DNA of 64,000 bases. Origin: Cacajao melanocephalus (taxonomy: Eukaryota > Chordata > Mammalia > Primates > Pitheciidae). Both the position numbers and the translations under genes were made by a program. The stretch lies in assembly GCA_963573385.1 (NCBI GenBank), contig CAUYLG010065503.1:1-64000 (forward strand), written 5' to 3'. The notes beneath the pieces were generated by a model. The model was not told the DNA's origin. It ran no database searches and worked only from the letters and a program-made list of their open reading frames with translations. Positions 40,846-54,169 of this stretch are shown here, in pieces (within the stretch, counting starts at the first letter, position 1; each line of letters opens with the position of its first letter).

Positions 40846-41462
40846 ATTGCTGAGAGCACCAGTGCTGGAGCTGGACTGTCTGGGTTTGATCTTGCCTATG
40901 TGCTGTAATTTGAATGTGGTTTTTGTCCCCACCAAAACTCATGTTAAAATTTAATTGACAACATAGCTGTGCTGGGAGGGGGTGCCTTTAAGAGGTGATT
41001 AAGTCGTTAGGATAGATTAATGCCTTTCTTGAAAGACTGGGTTAGTCTTGCAGGAATGGATTAGTTTCTCCAAGAGCAGGTTGTTGTAAAGTGAAGTAAC
41101 CCTTTTTTTGCTCTTTCCACATGTCTGGTTCCCCTTTCATTTCTCTGTGATGTTTTGACTCAGCATGAGGATCTCACCAGAAGCCATCAGAGGCAGCCAC
41201 CCAACCTTGAATTTCCCAGCCTGCAGAACCATGAGCTAAATAGATCTTCTTCTTTATAGAGGCCTCTTGTTACAGCAACACAAAATGAACTAAGACACTA
41301 TATGACCCTGAAAAACTTGCATAACCTCTCTGTGTCTCAGTTTCCTCATCTATTAACTGAGATTATATATATACATCTGTCTACCCCATAGGCTCTGTGG
41401 CACTTAGCATAGAGCCTGGCACATAGTAAGCACACGGTACATATTGGCTATTATTATCACCA
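40846..41462 (+). mobile_element. MIR SINE split by an LTR
   Basis: The 5' part (40846-40900: 'gctggactgtctgggtttga') and the 3' part (41298-41462: 'cataacctctctgtgtctca' and 'gcctggcacatagtaagc') join into one MIR once the LTR at 40901-41297 is removed. Confidence 0.88.
40901..41297 (+). mobile_element. MaLR (MST/MLT1-type) solo LTR inside a MIR
   Basis: This is a 397-bp LTR beginning with TG ('tgctgtaatttgaatg') and ending with CA ('aactaagaca'). 'ctatg' (40896-40900) and 'ctata' (41298-41302) are its 5-bp target-site duplication. It has no internal region, so it is a solo LTR left after recombination. Confidence 0.85.
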
Positions 41463-42159
41463 GTGATTTCAGATGGCTTCAAAGCACCACTGGCTTCTAC
41501 CCCTTAAGTGGAGTCATTGTATTTCATTGCAAAAATAGGAAAATGTCTTCAAAAACATGACACTTACCCCAAGGATCTGCAATTAGCACTGGGTATTATG
41601 CCGTTTTATGTGTGTGTTTCTGGACATTGTGCAGGAAAAGCAGGTAGAACTTGCTCACGTAGTAGTTGGGTCTTTGTGAAATGTGACAGCCAAGTCCCCA
41701 GTTATTCTCAGAAATGTCAGAACTCATTGAATGCGACTGGGCTTGACAGTTCAAGGGCTAATTAACTCTAAGCCCTGCTTCTTGGGTTGCCTTATTTGCA
41801 ATTCTTGGTCACTTATTTTCTTAAGTCTTTTTAAAAATCCATTTAGTAGTTTCATAGAAGGTAGGAAGGTGGCATGCAACAGATCAGTGGCGAGGGAGTG
41901 CCTCAGCCAGAACCTTGTACCCTGTGGAGGTGCACGTGAGGTGAAGGTATCCAGGGCTATTCCTGTCCAAAGCCTGCTCTTGAAATCTGGAGGGAGCTTC
42001 AGCATGTGCAGGACTAGTTAGTAAGAGAAAGTCACGCCAGCCAACACTGAGTTCCGATTTTTCTGCTTCAGAGAAGCCTTTCTTTCTCTTTTCTGTTGAC
42101 CGTCTCCAGTGAGAGCATTTTCTCAGGACTTGCCTTTTTTACCCAAAAGCCTCATTAAA
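41463..42159. other. unassigned sequence
   Basis: No repeat was recognised. Frames of 85-96 codons overlap on both strands (41508-42021) without recognisable features. Confidence 0.45.
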
Positions 42160-42380
42160 AACAAATCGAACATATGCTAAATGAAATAAGCTAGTCACAA
42201 AAGAACATAGATTGTATGATTCCATTTATATGAACTATCTGGAATAAGCAAATTCATAGACAGCAAGTAGATTAGAGGTTACCAGGGGCTGGGGGGAGAG
42301 AGGAATGCAGAGTTATTTCTTAATGGGTACAGCTTCCTTGTACGGTGATGTGAGGAAAGGGTTTTAGAAATGTACGGTGG

Positions 42381-42976
<596 letters not shown>

Positions 42977-43254
42977 AGAAATACATAGTGGTAGTGGAAG
43001 CACTGCATTGTGAGTGTAATCAATGCCACTGAACTATAGGCTGAAAATGCTTAAATGGCAAATTTCATGTTACATATATTTTAGCACATTTTTTAAATGT
43101 TGAAAGGCAAATTTTTTTAAAAAAAGCATTGTTTCTGCCCTTTAGCATCACGCATAGGACTGTCTATGCTCAGACTCCTGCAGATGGGCCAGATATACCA
43201 CATGAGGTGTAGCTCACAGAACACAGGGGGCTTGCTTGCCTGACCTCCGCTCCT

Positions 43255-43885
43255 GTGCACCTGCTGCTGCCGCTACACAAAATATTCTGCCTCTCCTGTC
43301 TCCCTGGCAAACTCCTGTCATCTTTAGAAGCACAAGTTAATTGTTCTTCTCTCTGTAAAGTCTCCCTGACTCCCTTTCCCATACCCTTTCAGGAAGAGAT
43401 GCCTACCGCCTCCTCTGTGTCTTTTTGTGCATTATGCCATTATAGTGCTTACCAGATTCAATTGCAATTTATTTTCCTTTTGTGAATATCAACTTACAAT
43501 ACATACAGTAAAATTCACTTCTTTTAGTGTACATTTCTGTGAGTTTTGATAAAAACAGTTGGTAGTATAATCGACACCAACAACATAATTTCATTCCTGC
43601 CCCCACCCAAAAAATCCCTCACATCTCTCTGTAGTCAGTTCTTCCCCCTAGCTCCTGACAACTACGGATCTGTTTTTGGCCTTTCATATGACATTTTCAG
43701 AAATGTCATATAATTGAAATCATACAGTATATATCACAGTCTGTGGCCACTGGTTCTTGTTTGTATAGCTGTTTCCTTCTAGACTTGAGCTCCTTATATC
43801 AGACCTTGTCTCACTTATTTTTTCCCTGCACCAAGCATGGTGCGTGCTCCGTGCCTGTCAATAAAATGATTGACTGAAAGCATGA
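43255..43885 (+). mobile_element. L2 LINE 3' region, split by L1 fragment
   Basis: 'agtctccctgactccctttc' and 'agtgcttaccagattcaatt' (to about 43485) and then 'ttctagacttgagctcctta' to 'aataaaatgattgactgaaa' (43741-43885) are consecutive parts of one L2 3' UTR. Confidence 0.72.
43486..43740 (-). mobile_element. L1M fragment, antisense, inside L2
   Basis: The reverse complement of an old L1 3' UTR is visible: 'cagtaaaattcacttctttt', 'gctcctgacaactacggatc' and 'ataattgaaatcatacagta'. It is strongly diverged. Confidence 0.65.
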
Positions 43886-44589
43886 CGTTAGAATCTGTTT
43901 CTAATAAAAACGATCCCAACACAGTGTCCTTGGCATGGGGTTCAGTGGGAGGCTCCAGGCGGGAGCAGAAGCAGCTGGTTGCAAGGCAGTCATGACCAGA
44001 CACGGCAGAGAGAAATGAAGTCCTCCAGCCCTTTGTTTCCAGGGGAGTGACAAGGAGCCGAATGCAGGGAGGCAACTGGTACCAGGCTGCCTGGAGCTGG
44101 AGCCCTCCTTCCTGCCAGCAGTGGTCACCCACGAGGCCACACCCATTGACAGTACTTCTAGACTGGGTAGTCCAGTCTGGTCCTGACCCAGGGCCTTCCT
44201 GTTGCAGGGCACCTCTGGGACTACCAGTCAGCCAGCACAGGAGCAGCCCAAAGGAATGCAGGCATGGGCAGTAATGAACCAGGATGTTAGGAGGAGCAGG
44301 TTCAGAACCTCAGAACCGCCTCGCTTTGGCCTCTTCCCGCACCCTCCTCTATTCCTTCCCCTCCCCACTCGTTCCTACCTCCACCCTCACACACAAAGCC
44401 ACACATATCCAGAGGATCTTTTGCTTGGCCTATACCACCCTCATTTCAAGGAAATAAGGCATGCCATGTAGCCATCTGAGTCACCGTTTTCCGTGATGGT
44501 TTTCTATTCTAGCCTTCACGGGGGACCCTGGGGAATCTCTCATCCCTCCACATCTCCACCTTGTAGTTATTGTCTCAGTAGGAGCAAAA
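43886..44589. other. unassigned sequence
   Basis: No repeat was recognised. Frames of 89-105 codons overlap on both strands (43815-44471) without recognisable domains. Confidence 0.45.
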
Positions 44590-44790
44590 GTCCTGCATCC
44601 TTATTATTCCTCTTTCCTTCCATGCTTTATTAAATCTTTTATTAGCCCCTCAATGAGAGCTCCTTGAAGGCCAGCAGCATAGCCACGTCCTCAGACCTTT
44701 GTGCGCGCACCATCTGTTATTAAAGAGAAATTCTAACACAGTGAGGGCCATGTGGTAAACACTAAATAAATGTCTGTTAAGTAAACAGGT
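44590..44790 (+). mobile_element. L2 LINE 3' end
   Basis: 'aatgagagctccttgaaggc' and 'taaacactaaataaatgtct' are L2 3' UTR blocks in sense orientation. Confidence 0.6.
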
Positions 44791-45757
44791 TCAATAATTC
44801 ATGATCAAACAAATACAGATTATGGAAGCTGCCTGCATCTTTACTGGCCCTCGGTTTGGAATGACCACTACCTCTGGATCATATCCTGGGGCTGAGCAAG
44901 AAGAAACCATTCACTCCTTAAGGCATGTGGAACTTCAGGTCAATAATTCATGGGCAAAAGGATAGAAACCTGTGGTTAAAATGACATGTGGAAAATATGG
45001 CATGAATGTTAACTCTATTTCTTATTATTGCAACAATTGAGAATTGCCTTTTAAAATAACTTTATTAATTTGGTTTTCGGTGGAAGTGAAAATATAAAAA
45101 ATTTTCAATTCTGGGTCAGAGGACCAAGAGTACGTTCCAGGATTTTCACATTCAAAGTGGCGTTTCCTTTTTAAGTATGTAGCCTTTGCATCATCCACCC
45201 AACAGATGTGTTTTTACTATCTCTTTTAACTCTGAATGCTGTTTAGTATACAGAAATAAAGGAAGGGAATTGCCTGGAAAGTCCTGCGGGTGTTCCAGTC
45301 TTGTTGTTCAGAGAAACCCTGCTTACATATGCACCTTAGTGGCTTTTGGCACCGCCTCTTCAAGTGACAAATCACTGATTCAGGTCCCAGCCTCAGAACT
45401 GCACTGTTTATATGTGCATTTTATAGCAATGCATTGTGTACACTCATTAGAGTGAATTTACTGATTTCACAAGCATGTGCCGGGGACCCAGGGACATAAA
45501 TGCACAGTGACAATACCTAAGTTTCCATACAGAAAGAAATGCACCCACAGCAGTAACTCGAACTGAAGGAACCAAGTGGAAGCTGTCATCAGAGGCTCCC
45601 AGACACAGTGCTGGAGCTTGACTGCCTCTCCAGAGGCCTGGGATCACCACACCAATCAGTAGGCACCATGGGGTATGACACAGCTTGCTGCAAAGGATCC
45701 TCTAGGCCAACCGTGACCCATTGGCCTGAGGCTCCCACGGCCTGTATCCATGAAGCT
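44791..45757. other. unassigned sequence
   Basis: No repeat or gene was recognised. The section around 45000-45110 is AT-rich. Confidence 0.45.
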
Positions 45758-45955
45758 GGGGAAAGAACGTGGGCTTTGGAGCAAACGGAGATGGAATCCC
45801 GGTTTCGTTCTGGACTGGTGTGAGATTTCCAGCAAATAACTTGACCTCTCTTAGCTTCTGCTTGTCTGGAACATGGTGCTAATGCCCTCTGCCCCCTAAG
45901 ATGGCAGAAAGTATTCCATGTGATATTATATAGAAAGATCTCACAAAGCATATGG
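45758..45955 (+). mobile_element. MIR SINE
   Basis: The 5' part ('gggctttggagcaaacgg'), the core ('aacttgacctctcttagctt') and a decayed 3' region are in order in sense orientation. Confidence 0.8.
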
Positions 45956-47692
45956 AAGGTCTAATGCCTTTCTCTCCCCCTGCCTACCTCCAAAGAATGA
46001 GAGGCCCTGCCAAAGCACGCCCACAGAGCAATACAGCACCTCATTGCCAGGCAGCAGAGCAAGCACATCTTAATAGGGGCAGACCAGGGAAGGTCTGGAG
46101 TGTGGAACACTGCAAGGATTTTTGCTGCAGGTTGCAGATAACCAGTGGGTGGCCCCAGGGCAATGGGTGTACTTATGGGGTTCACTAGGAGAGGACAGAG
46201 GCAAAAAGTAGAGAGAGGCAATACAAATAAACCTGGTCTCACATCACATTGGACCTACAGCTAACCCTACACGTACCGTCTAACACTGGCTCCTGATGCT
46301 AGAGCCAAGGTAATGCCCTTGTTTATAACACAGAACTCTTGTCTGCCCCCTCCCTAGTCCTGCACCAGTTGGACACGGGGCTTTGACTTCTCCCCTTGCT
46401 CCTCTTTGGGATCATGAGCCCTGAAATGCTCCTGGCTAGGTGCCCCACGGGTTCACCAAGAGTGAACGTGTGGCAGGCAGAAAGGCGGGGCTGGAGCTAC
46501 ACATGAATGGAAGTCTGTTGAGCTGGTCATTCATCAGATCTCGGAATCAAATCTAAGAAACCACCTGCCTTTGTCTTCCATGAGTATTCTGTGCTGGAGA
46601 AGGGAATGGTCCTCCTCAACACCTCCTCCACAGTGGCTGAGAGAAGCCAGCCAGCCAGCTGGTGACATGGTGGGAGGCGGTGAGGGAGGTCTACTCTGAG
46701 GGACACCTAGGCGAGGGGATGACTTTTGTGTTCGCAATCACGACAGCCCCGCTCTGCTCGTGGGGCCTCATTTCTCGATGCTGGGCCAAGTGAACGTTCT
46801 CACTGTGCTCTCCCTCATCCTTTGCTTTGTGCTTTTGACTGCTTAACTTTTGAATGCCAGGCCAACCTTTTAAATGCAGGCATATTCCCAGCAACGCTCC
46901 ATGGGGCCATTTATTGCACTGAATGCAAAATAGGAGATTCTACTTTGTGCTGGGACTCAGAAAACCCCCAAGGAAGGAGGTGACTCTGTCTCAATCAAGC
47001 ACCCCTGGGAGGCATGATGTCACTTCGACTTACCCCAAACTCAAGACTTAATCATGATAAGCCAAATAAATATGATTGATAGTCTCTCTGTATAATTTGA
47101 TCACACATGTCCCAGTAGCAGGGAAGCATTTAGACCAGGCTGCCAGTTTTTTCTTATTTAACTACCCTGATGGCTCAGGGGTAGTACCAATAAGATATTA
47201 ATTTCCCTGGAGAAATTTTCTTCTAATCATGCATATTGAGCTTGAAGCCTTTAGGCACAGGCAGATTCTGAAAATTTATTTTTTTTTCACCTGAAGCTAC
47301 TTTTTGTTTTTGTTTTGCTCACAGTAATGTTTATTACATTCACTTGAGAAAATTTCTCTCCACTTTCTACACTTTATATTCTCAGTCATTTTGGCATAAG
47401 ACAGGATGTGGCTTTCCAGCTGCATCCAACCACGCCTCTGGAAATGAGAGATGGCAGCTCCCAGACTCCTCGTGCCTGCTGTCCAGATGTGAGAGTGTGA
47501 GAAGCTGTTTTCCTGGGCTAGAATGAAATTTGGGTGATTCAGTCTCATTTAGCACTGCCCACAGAAAGGTTTTTCTTTTCAGGGCCATTTAAAAAATATA
47601 ATAACTATTATTCTCCAGGTAAATCACAGTCAGAAGCTAATTCCTACACATCCCTCATCATTGACCATTTTTGGTTTGGGTTAAAAAAAAAA
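45956..47692. other. long single-copy-looking stretch
   Basis: No repeat was recognised. Frames of up to 93 codons on both strands lack protein features. The last 400 bases are AT-rich. Confidence 0.45.
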
Positions 47693-48868
<1,176 letters not shown>

Positions 48869-49053
48869 TCAGGAGGGTGAGGGCTTGTCCCGATCTGCTG
48901 TCCCGAGCTGGGCAGCCATAGAGAAGTCACAGACACCTCTGGCCTCACTGCAAAAGTCTGTTGGTTTATGTTTTTAAGTGATCATCACGTGTTTAGAAAT
49001 TAACTTTGCAGATGAGCTCTCTCCAGATGTTCGTTGGAAGATTTTATTAAGTA

Positions 49054-49402
49054 CAGATGCTCCTTGATGTACAATGGGGTCACCTCTTAACACACCCATT
49101 ATAAGTTGAAAATACCCTAAGTCAAAAATGCATTTAATACACCTAGCCTACCAAACATCAGAGCTGAACATAGTCTTTCTTAAACGTGCTCAGAACACTT
49201 ATGTTAGCTTGCAACTGGGCAAAATAATCTAACACAAAACCTATTGCATAATAAAGTGTTGGGTATCTCACATAATCTATTGAATACTGCACTTAAAGTG
49301 AAAAACAATGGTTGTATGGGTACTAGAAAGACAGTTTCTACTGAAAACATGTCACTTTCACTTCACCATAACCTTGAAAAATCATTCGTCAGGGAATGTC
49401 TG
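49054..49402. mobile_element. TA-flanked Tc1/mariner-type nonautonomous DNA transposon
   Basis: This 349-bp element is flanked by TA on both sides. 'cagatgctccttga' at its left end and the reverse complement of 'cagggaatgtctg' at its right end form decayed terminal repeats. Internal blocks such as 'cgtgctcagaacactta' and 'ataataaagtgttgggtatc' occur in a dispersed human MER element. I place it in the Tigger-related group but cannot give the subfamily name. Confidence 0.78.
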
Positions 49403-49417
49403 TAGTTGTTTTAGGTT

Positions 49418-49897
49418 GAATTGTGTCCCCCAGAAAGATATGTTCAAGTTCTAATGCTGGGTACCTATAAATGTGACCTTATGTTGAAACAGAATCTTTG
49501 CAGATGTCATCAAATTAACATGAGGTTATACTGGATTAGGGTGAACTCTAATCCAAAGACTGCTGTCCTTATAATGAGGGGAATTTGTACACAGACGTAG
49601 AAAGAACGCTACGTGACAGGAGAGGCAGAGGAGGTAGGGGCTGGAGTGATGTGCCTACAAGCCAAGGATTGCCGGGCAAATGCCAGAATCTAAGAGAGAG
49701 ACTTGGAATGGATTTTCCCTCAAGCCGCCAGAAAGAACCAATCCTGCCATCCTGTCGAAACGGACACTACGGTCTCAGAAGTAACCACACCTTGATCCTG
49801 AACTTCTGGCCTCCAGAACTGAAAAAGAATAAATTTCTGTTGTTTTAAGTCACCTAGTTTGCAGTACATTGTCCTCACAGCCCTAGGAATCTAACAC
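49418..49897 (+). mobile_element. MLT1-type LTR (ERVL-MaLR), solo
   Basis: 'ggttgaattgtgtcccccag', 'ctgtccttataatgagggga', 'acttctggcctccagaactg' and 'taaatttctgttgttttaag' follow the MLT1 order in sense. There is no internal region and no partner LTR. The 87-codon frame at 49585-49848 lies within it. Confidence 0.85.
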
Positions 49898-50155
49898 AGC
49901 AATCATCTCACACACAGGCCAACATAACCAGTTTAGAACAAGATTCATTAGATCTGTTAGATGCCAAGGGAATATTTTTTGGTCTCAATGATGGCAAATT
50001 TATTTTGATAATACTACTGACTTTGCAATTTTTACTGGTAGTTTTTGGAATGCATATTCATTTTGTACTTCTAAAAAGATTAAGCATGCATGTGTCCATG
50101 GGCATATCTATTCATCCACTCAGTTGCATTTCATTAAAAAAAAAAAAAAAAAAAG

Positions 50156-50760
<605 letters not shown>

Positions 50761-50768
50761 AAAGAAAT

Positions 50769-51350
50769 CCTGTTTTTAAATTAAATCCTGTTTTTTAAAA
50801 AATTCCTGTTTTTAATTTAAATTTTGAATTAAATATTTCATCTATTTTCTACAAAAAGGTGACCAATGTTTACATTCTCAACCTCATATTTAACAGTGAT
50901 TGTGCAATGTTATTGCATCCTCTAGTTTAGCCACTCCCAAGCAGTGGAAATGTCTGCTTGCCAGCTCTCAGTGAAGTAAATTACCCTCTGACAGTGCTGA
51001 TGAGGCACCACTCTATTTAAAGGCAATCTGAGGAAGAGTGATCATCTCCTGTGTGGGGAAGGCTAAGTTAAGACTTCTGTTTGAATCCACTGGAATTTAC
51101 ATATCTCTACCCCAACTAGAGGACACTTTCACCTTGGTTCATGCTACATCAAACGAAGCAGGCCCCTGGCAACCGTGTGGTGATTGGCATAAATGAAGAC
51201 TCACTGGACTTCAATGTGGGCCTCAAAACTGATTTTGTTTTGACTTATTATCCGGCTTAAGACTTTTCTTTTTTACTGGTTGGCCTGATTTTCATAGTCA
51301 TGTTGTCATTTTTTTTAATCAGCTCACTGAAACAGCCTTGGAGTCATGCA
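50769..51350. other. AT-rich then unassigned sequence
   Basis: 50769-50850 has three diverged copies of 'ttcctgtttttaaattaaat', a small local repeat. The rest is unassigned. Confidence 0.5.
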
Positions 51351-51480
51351 CAATTCAATGTACACCTACACAATTCAATGTACACCTACGCAATTCAGTG
51401 TACACCTACGCAATTCAATGTACACCTACGCAATTCAATGTACACCTACGCAATTCAATGTACACCTACACAATTCAATG
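51351..51480 (+). repeat. 20-bp tandem repeat, 6.5 copies
   Basis: The unit 'caattcaatgtacacctacg' repeats without length change from 51351 to 51480. Only the last base of some units (a or g) and one interior base in the third unit vary. The first and sixth units end in 'aca' and the middle ones in 'acg'. The three overlapping open frames here are products of the repeat, since 20 is not a multiple of three. Confidence 0.98.
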
Positions 51481-51764
51481 CTGCCCTTCAAAACTTTCTG
51501 TCCTACTATCATTCCGTTTTTGTCTTTGTTTTCCAGACGACAGCTCATCTAAGTAAGAAGAACTGAAGGGAGCTTTTAAAAAGTGATTCCGAAAGAGTTT
51601 ATATGATCACTGGAAAATATATATGTACTCTTTAAATAAAATAAATAATATTTTAAAAAATAAAGTGGAATATGAAAATCAGCCTGTGATTTTTAAGTAA
51701 TCACGTTTTTAAAAATCAGCTCTTTAAAATGGAATATTTTCAAATCTAATGGATAAAATTATTT

Positions 51765-52727
51765 TTTGAATTAGAAAAAGGGAATTTCTGGCACCTTTGC
51801 AGTTGAGAACTTTACGTGCCCTGGAGTTAACGAGAGAGATTAAACTATACATCACTGGTTGGTCAACTGGGCAGAATGAAAAAAAAAGATCTTTACACTG
51901 AAAAGCAATTTTCCATCCTTTTCTGTAGAAAGTTTGTTTTTCAGAAGATACAGATGTATATATTCATCACATATATATTACAGACTATCTTGAGTGTAGA
52001 ATCTTAGCTGAAAATATGGGAACTGTCTGTATCCACAGGGTTATATCTAAGATGGTAGGATTACGAATGCTTTCTCCCTTTTTTTCTACTCTTCTGTATT
52101 TTCTATAGCAGTTATGTAGTTCTATTATCATGGTAAAATATAATTAATTGTTAAAATGATCTGAGAACAAACCTGATTCTATGAAACATGTCTACAGACA
52201 GCTGGGAAACAGCCATGGGTGACAGAACCTACTGTTACACCGTTATCAAGGATGAGATGTGGCCCCATTTGGGTGAAAAATGCTCACACCACGGCCAAAA
52301 GACAGGGCAGCAGCAGGCTCTCCAGGTGAAGTCCCCGCTGGCCAATGGCCCCAGACCAACCTTCTCAAGGCTAATGTGTCATGGAGTCCAAGCTGGCACC
52401 ATTTTTAATGTGTCAAGCTCATTTTGTCTTTAATCTGAGCTTGCTTTGATGTGTTCAAATGAAATGCTGAGAATTTTTAGAGCAGAGAAAGCAATGAAGA
52501 GCCTGGCTCCCCAGTCTGTCCATCTGGATCCATCTGGATAGACACTTTGAATCCAGAAAGCTTCTGGCACCTTCACAGTTGAGAACTTTGTGTGCCCTGG
52601 AATCAGCAAGAGAAACTAAACTATTTACCACAGGATATCTGGCCTGGCAGGATGAAAAAGAGGGTCTTCAAATTGAAGTAACAGGCTTACTTTTACTGTA
52701 GGAAGTGTGTTTTGCAGAAAATATACT
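51765..52727. repeat. diverged direct duplication, two arms of about 190 bp
   Basis: 51765-51955 and 52543-52727 align in the same orientation at roughly 70-75 percent identity. Shared blocks are 'ttctggcacctt' and 'cagttgagaacttt', then 'gtgccctgga', 'taaactat', 'gaatgaaaaa/gatgaaaaag' and 'agtttgtttttcagaa/agtgtgttttgcagaa'. The arms are 778 bp apart. I do not recognise them as a named repeat, and the sequence between them shows no gene. Confidence 0.72.
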
Positions 52728-52745
52728 TATAAGACAAAAATATTA

Positions 52746-53041
52746 GGCCAGACATGGTGGCTCATGCCTGTAATCCCAGCACTTTGGGAGGCCAAGATGG
52801 GTGAATCACGAGGTCAGGAGATCCAGACCATCCTGGCTAACACTGTGAAACCCCGTCTCTACTAAAAATACAAAAAATTGGCTGGGCATAGTGGCATGTG
52901 CCTGTAGTCTCAGCTACTTGGGAGGCTGAGGCAGAAGAAATTCTTGAACCCAGGAGGCGGAGGTTGCAGTAAGCTGAGATCACGCCACTGCACTCCAGCC
53001 TAGGCGACAGAGCAAAACTCTGTCTCAAAAAAAAAAAAAAA
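52746..53041 (+). mobile_element. AluY-type SINE
   Basis: 'gatcacgaggtcaggagatc' as 'aatcacgaggtcaggagatc' and 'ccatcctggctaacac' are Y-type diagnostic bases. It is full length with a 15-base A tail and is among the youngest copies in the window. Confidence 0.93.
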
Positions 53042-53173
53042 TCAATCCTGAGAATATCAAGGAGACTACTAAGGAGGACTTTCACACTTTAATTTATTCA
53101 TTCATCAACTACTCATTCATCCATTCAGTTAATTAACCCCAGCTGGGTGCCCGGGTGTGGCCAGTTCTTAAAG

Positions 53174-53361
53174 CAGTGGTTCTGAACATGTGGGTCCAGA
53201 ACCAGCAGCATAGGTATCACCTGAGAACTTCTTAGAGATGCAAATTCTCAGACTCAAACCCCAGACTGCAGAATTGAAGTCTCCAGGGGTGTGGCTCAGC
53301 CATCCGTGTTTTAACAAGCCCTCCAGATGATTCCTGTAGCCATTAAAGTTGGAGGACCACA
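53174..53361. mobile_element. MER5A hAT-Charlie nonautonomous element
   Basis: This 188-bp element starts with 'cagtggttctgaacatgtgg' and contains 'agagatgcaaattctcagac' and 'gtgttttaacaagccctcca'. Its size matches a complete MER5A. No clear 8-bp target duplication remains. Confidence 0.85.
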
Positions 53362-53422
53362 GGTGGTATGCATGGGTGCATCACAGTGGAGCTGGAAAGG
53401 AATTGTTGTTAAGTATTTCATC

Positions 53423-53562
53423 TGACCACAGCGGCTCACGACTGTGATCCCAGCACTTTGGGAGGCCAAGGTGGGAGGATTGTTTGAATCCAGATGTTCA
53501 AGGCCAGGCTGGGCAACACAGCGAGACCCTCGTCTCTAAAAATAACTTAATTTTTTTTTAAA
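53423..53562 (+). mobile_element. Alu left-arm monomer (FLAM-like)
   Basis: Only a left arm is present, ending in 'ctctaaaaataactt' and a T run. It has many substitutions. Confidence 0.88.
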
Positions 53563-53576
53563 GGCCAATAGTTGTG

Positions 53577-53872
53577 TGGTCTGGGCCCGGTAGCTCATGC
53601 CTATAATTGTAGCACTTTGGGGAGGCCAAAGCAGGAGGACTGCTTGAGCTCAGTAGTTCAAGATCAACCTGGGAAACATAGTGAAACCTTGTCTCCATAA
53701 AAAATAAACAAAATTCGCCAGCTTGGTGATATACACCTCTGGTCCCCTACTCAAGAGGCTGAGGTAGGAGGATTGCTTGAGCCCCAGAAGTCAAGGATAC
53801 AGTGAGCTATAAGCCATGATTGTTGCCACTGGATGTCAGAGAAAGAGCTTGTCTCTTTAAAAAAAAAAAAAA
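53577..53872 (+). mobile_element. AluJ-type SINE
   Basis: This is an old, diverged sense Alu ('gcccggtagctcatgcctat') with a 14-base A tail that abuts the next Alu. Confidence 0.94.
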
Positions 53873-53873
53873 A

Positions 53874-54169
53874 GGCCAGCCATGGTGGCTCACACCTGTA
53901 ATCCCAGCACTTTGGGAGGCTGAGGCTGACGGAGCACAAGGTCAGGAGTTCGAGACCAGCCTGACTAACATAGTGAAACCCCATCTCTACTAAAAATACA
54001 AAAATTAGACGGCGTGGTGACATGCGCCTGTAATCCCAGATACTCGGGAGGCTGAGGCAGGAGAATGGCTTGAACCAGGAGGTGGAGGTTGTAGTGAGCC
54101 GAGATTACACCATTGCACTCCAGCCTGGGCAATAGAGTGAGACTCAATCTCAAAAAAAAAAAAAAAAAT
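53874..54169 (+). mobile_element. AluS-type SINE
   Basis: This sense Alu starts immediately after the A tail of the AluJ, indicating insertion into that tail. It has a 16-base A tail. Confidence 0.95.

Noticed and set aside
51300..51566. three overlapping frames with repeated peptide units
   Set aside because: They come from a 20-bp DNA tandem repeat read in all frames, with no sign of coding selection.
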